NCBI GenBank assembly: GCA_030654205.1 | Contig: JAURXW010000328.1 | Location: 1 to 8,979, forward strand | DNA length: 8,979 nucleotides | Source: Bacteriovorax sp. | GTDB lineage: Bacteria; Bdellovibrionota; Bacteriovoracia; Bacteriovoracales; Bacteriovoracaceae | Direction: 5' to 3' | In this document: positions 6,905 to 8,979 of the stretch, piece by piece | Layout of the letters: every line of letters begins with the position of its first letter | Position numbering within the stretch: the stretch's first letter is position 1 | Notes under the pieces: generated by a model | The model's database searches: none | Seen by the model: only the letters and a program-made list of their open reading frames with translations | Told to the model about the DNA's origin: nothing | Made by a program: the position numbers and the translations under genes

Positions 6905-7861
6905 TTAATTAAGTTTTTTAGATAAATACTGGTCTAAATCGAGTATTGTTTTAGTACATTTGAATCTTTTTGCCGGTATTTTATCTAAATTCAATTCACC
7001 ATTTCCACTTAACAAAACTTCAATATCAGGAGCTGATTTTAGCATTAATTTTTCTATATATGATTGTATGTGCCCTATTCCATGACTATGTGTCCCCGTA
7101 TTGCTTAAGGTTCCTAAAATAATTAAATTAGTATTTAAAAATTTAACCGAATCACTCAACGCCTCTACTGAAATATTTGGACCTAGATAAGTAAAATTAA
7201 ATCCATAATGATTGCAAAGTAAGCCGGCCATTATAAGTTCTAAATCATTTGAACCTTCAAGAAAATTAGCAATGACGATATTGGTCGTTCCTCTATCTCG
7301 TTTTTCAATATGACGATAAAGACCAAGACCTGTGTGAAATCGAAGCAAATTAATAACAGTTTCTTCTTGAATTACACTAAATTCACCACGAGTCTTTAGC
7401 GCATTGAGCTCTTTTAATAATGGATTGATAATATCAAGAACCATGTCACGGCCAGAGACTAATTCTTTTAACTTTCCAATTTCTTGATTGATAACATCAA
7501 GTTTATAAGCTTTTAAAGCAAACAATAAAATATTGGTGGAGCCGCTTGCATCAGCAGTTGGTTTTTCTTTGATTAAATTAAATTCAGAAGAATCTGATAA
7601 AACTTCATCTTTTCCTAGATCTTTTAGTAGTAATTTTAATTCAGGGATTTCATATTTGGCCACTTTAGAAATTGTATAACCCAACAAACATAGCTCACTT
7701 AACAGCATTAGTTTTTCAACATCTGTTTTTGTGTAAGTCCTATGACCCGAAGAGTCCCGTAGGGGTTCTAAAGCCTTATAGCGCTTCTCCCATGCTCGAA
7801 TAGTGTGTACCCCAACGCCCGAAATTTTCGACGCCATTTGGATTGTGTATGAAGTAATCAC
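6905..7861 (-). CDS. MerR-family regulator with B12-binding-like domain (CarH/LitR-like), cobalamin ligands missing
   Basis: With a GTG start at 7861 the protein has 318 residues. Residues 5-75 are a MerR winged helix ('YTIQMASKISGVGVHTIRAWEKRY'). Residues about 105-185 match the helical cap and about 190-318 the Rossmann-like fold of cobalamin-binding domains ('YLGPN' 225-229, 'SGNG' 285-288). This is the layout of CarH/LitR, which repress light-induced genes in the dark. In CarH the cap motif is Wx9EH and the lower ligand is the histidine of ExHxxG. Here the cap reads T157, E167, T168, and the ligand position is D206, so adenosylcobalamin binding is doubtful. The start at 7861 has AAGGA ten bases upstream and matches the usual MerR N-terminus; a GTG at 7891 would add ten residues with no ribosome-binding site. 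It is divergent from an epimerase and photolyase, typical members of such regulons. Confidence 0.85.
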   Translation of the reverse strand: MITSYTIQMASKISGVGVHTIRAWEKRYKALEPLRDSSGHRTYTKTDVEKLMLLSELCLLGYTISKVAKYEIPELKLLLKDLGKDEVLSDSSEFNLIKEKPTADASGSTNILLFALKAYKLDVINQEIGKLKELVSGRDMVLDIINPLLKELNALKTRGEFSVIQEETVINLLRFHTGLGLYRHIEKRDRGTTNIVIANFLEGSNDLELIMAGLLCNHYGFNFTYLGPNISVEALSDSVKFLNTNLIILGTLSNTGTHSHGIGHIQSYIEKLMLKSAPDIEVLLSGNGELNLDKIPAKRFKCTKTILDLDQYLSKKLN

Positions 7862-7894
7862 TAGTTTGAAGTCCTTTTTAAGTATGCTCACGGC

Positions 7895-7940
7895 CGTCTA
7901 AATCTTGTCTATTTTAATCATACCACTGTCCAATTGTTAA
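7895..7940. repeat. TGTCTA-like direct repeats in the divergent promoter region, candidate MerR/CarH-type operator
   Basis: Plus-strand hexamers CGTCTA (7895-7900), TGTCTA (7906-7911), TGTCCA (7927-7932) and TGTTAA (7935-7940) are related. The first two are 11 bases apart and the second and third 21, about one and two helical turns; the fourth is 8 further. Read on the minus strand they fit TnnACA, the half-site described for Thermus CarH, which uses 11-bp repeats. A reversed copy, TAGACA, lies at 7978-7983. The repeats are seen; regulator binding is inferred. Confidence 0.45.
7911..7940 (-). promoter_or_regulatory. Predicted promoter of the MerR-type regulator gene
   Basis: Read on the minus strand, TTAACA (7935-7940, 5 of 6 against TTGACA) is followed after 18 bases by TAAAAT (7911-7916, 5 of 6 against TATAAT). 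Transcription would begin near 7904, leaving a leader of about 40 bases before the GTG at 7861 but only about 13 before the GTG at 7891, which favours the shorter protein. It overlaps the opposing epimerase promoter and the repeats. Confidence 0.45.
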
Positions 7941-7954
7941 AAATAGAGTATAAA
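7926..7954 (+). promoter_or_regulatory. Predicted promoter of the epimerase-photolyase operon
   Basis: A strong -10 TATAAA (7949-7954, 5 of 6) sits 17 bases after a poor -35 CTGTCC (7926-7931, 3 of 6). The -35 overlaps the TGTCCA repeat, so occupancy of that repeat should block the promoter. A weak -35 would also suit an activated promoter or an ECF-type sigma factor. The first codon follows at 7996 with AGGAG eight bases upstream. Confidence 0.42.
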
Positions 7955-7995
7955 ACTAGAATTGCTTAAGTTTCATTTAGACAGGAGTTTTACAT

Positions 7996-8913
7996 ATGAA
8001 GATCTTAATTACTGGGGCCACTGGATTTGTTGGAAAAAAATTGACAGCTAAACTTCTGAGTAAGGGATTTGAGATAAATATCTTAACTCGGGATGCACTT
8101 AAGGCAAAGGCCCTTTTTCCTCAGGCTAAAGTCTTTGCATTTGAATGGAAAAATAATTTGGAACTACCTCCTCTTGAATCAATTCAAGGAATATCTGGTG
8201 TCATAAACTTAATGGGCGAAAATATTGCTGCAAAAAGATGGAGTGATGAACAGAAAAAAATTTTAAAAGAGTCGCGGGTGGATTCAACTCAAAATTTGGT
8301 TAAATTAATTGAAAGCCATTTGGCCTCTCCTCTAGATTTTTTTATTTCGTCATCAGCAGTTGGAATTTATCCTGTAAATAGCACTAAAACTTCTAATGAA
8401 GATTCTATCCCAGGTAATGGCTTTTTGGCAGAGTTATGTAAACAATGGGAAGCTGCCAGTGATGGACTTACCAAAACCAAACGTAAAGTTATTATACGCA
8501 CAGGCGTGGTACTTGAAAAATCAGACGGCGCCCTAAAAAAAATGCTCCCACCATTTCAATTAGGTCTTGGAGGACCAATTGGAGACGGCAATCAAGTGAT
8601 GAGTTGGATTGAACTGGATGATTTAGTAAATCTCTATGCTAGTGCAGCTACCGATGAAAAATTTTCTGGCATTTATAACGGAGTTGCTCCTACTCCTGTT
8701 AATAATTTTGATTTTACTAAGGCTTTGGGCCATGCGCTTCATCGACCAACAATTTTTCCTGTCCCCACTCTCCCGCTTAAGTTAGCATTTGGTGAAATGG
8801 CTTCAGTTATCCTTGATTCTCAATCGGTGGTATCAAAGCGTCTCCCAGAACTAGGATTTCATTTTCAATACGAGACGATTGAATCGGCTTTGAATGCCAT
8901 TTTTCATAAGTAA
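7996..8913 (+). CDS. TIGR01777-family epimerase (YfcH-like extended SDR)
   Basis: A 305-residue protein with an N-terminal NAD(P)-binding Rossmann fold ('GATGFVG', 7-13) and the hallmarks of the TIGR01777 family: 'NLMGENIAAKRWS' (71-83), 'SSSAVGIYP' (118-126), 'LAELCKQWE' (144-152), 'RTGVVL' (168-173) and a DUF1731-type C-terminus with 'FGEMA' (265-269) and a final GF-x-F helix segment. The region where ordinary extended SDRs have the YxxxK pair instead reads C148-x3-E152, as is usual for this family, so the reaction is unclear; 'epimerase' is a family name and no substrate is proven. AGGAG eight bases upstream supports the start. It is probably transcribed with the photolyase gene 14 bases downstream and, by position, controlled by the divergent MerR-type regulator. 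Such genes occur repeatedly beside photolyases in LitR-type regulons. Confidence 0.9.
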   Translation: MKILITGATGFVGKKLTAKLLSKGFEINILTRDALKAKALFPQAKVFAFEWKNNLELPPLESIQGISGVINLMGENIAAKRWSDEQKKILKESRVDSTQNLVKLIESHLASPLDFFISSSAVGIYPVNSTKTSNEDSIPGNGFLAELCKQWEAASDGLTKTKRKVIIRTGVVLEKSDGALKKMLPPFQLGLGGPIGDGNQVMSWIELDDLVNLYASAATDEKFSGIYNGVAPTPVNNFDFTKALGHALHRPTIFPVPTLPLKLAFGEMASVILDSQSVVSKRLPELGFHFQYETIESALNAIFHK

Positions 8914-8927
8914 AACTTGGACTATTA

Positions 8928-8979
8928 ATGACCATAAAAAATTTGTGCTGGATAAGACGCGATTTACGTTTGCATGATC
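8928..8979 (+). CDS. DNA photolyase / cryptochrome family, N-terminal start only (cut by window edge)
   Basis: The last 52 bases open a frame whose first 17 codons read MTIKNLCWIRRDLRLHD. The 'WIRRDLRLHD' stretch is the first strand of the alpha/beta antenna-binding domain of photolyases and cryptochromes (W-x-R-x-DLR-x-D). A TGGA sequence ends six bases before the ATG, and the gene starts 14 bases after the epimerase stop, so co-transcription is likely. Photolyases use FAD and blue light to split pyrimidine dimers in the cytoplasm. With only the N-terminus visible, a CPD photolyase, a (6-4) photolyase and a DASH-type cryptochrome cannot be told apart. Confidence 0.82.
   Translation, partial: MTIKNLCWIRRDLRLHD

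Noticed and set aside
7862..7891. GTG at 7891 as the start of the MerR-type protein, adding ten residues.
   Set aside because: No ribosome-binding site is visible, the residues do not look like a MerR N-terminus, and the predicted transcript start lies only about 13 bases away. It is kept as an alternative, not excluded.

Overview
The window is AT-rich, compact bacterial DNA with no mobile elements, RNA genes or CRISPR arrays that I can see. It holds ten genes, eight complete and one cut at each edge. The outer-membrane barrel protein at the left edge implies a Gram-negative envelope. The low GC, a degenerate receiver/HD-GYP regulator and the gene mix would fit a Bdellovibrionota relative such as a Bacteriovorax-type bacterium. 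That placement is an impression, not a demonstrated assignment.

Left edge to 1801: the C-terminal part of a MipA/OmpV-family outer-membrane protein converges on a minus-strand gene for a receiver-like domain joined to an HD-GYP-like domain. Both domains have lost key residues.

1842-4756: a four-gene plus-strand operon. It encodes a Fur-superfamily regulator with six consecutive histidines, a secreted DUF3299 protein, a LolD/MacB-type ABC ATPase and an FtsX-type permease. The DUF3299 + ATPase + permease set resembles the zinc-uptake Zrg-type clusters of Vibrio, so the regulator is most simply a Zur. A perfect 21-bp inverted repeat covers the -35 element of the operon promoter and is the obvious operator candidate.

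4759-6894: a minus-strand ABC-2 exporter pair (ATPase, then permease) of unknown cargo, divergent from a cysteine-type glutathione peroxidase.

6905-8979: a probable light-response locus. A MerR regulator with the CarH/LitR architecture is divergent from a TIGR01777-family epimerase gene, which is followed 14 bases later by the first 17 codons of a DNA photolyase. The 105 bases between the regulator and the epimerase carry overlapping opposed promoters and TGTCTA-like repeats at about 11-bp steps. The regulator has lost the residues that hold adenosylcobalamin in CarH, so it probably senses something else or works with another photoreceptor.

Convergent gene pairs are separated by only 2, 2 and 10 bases, and no intergenic stretch exceeds about 120 bases. 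I see no recognisable hairpin terminators.
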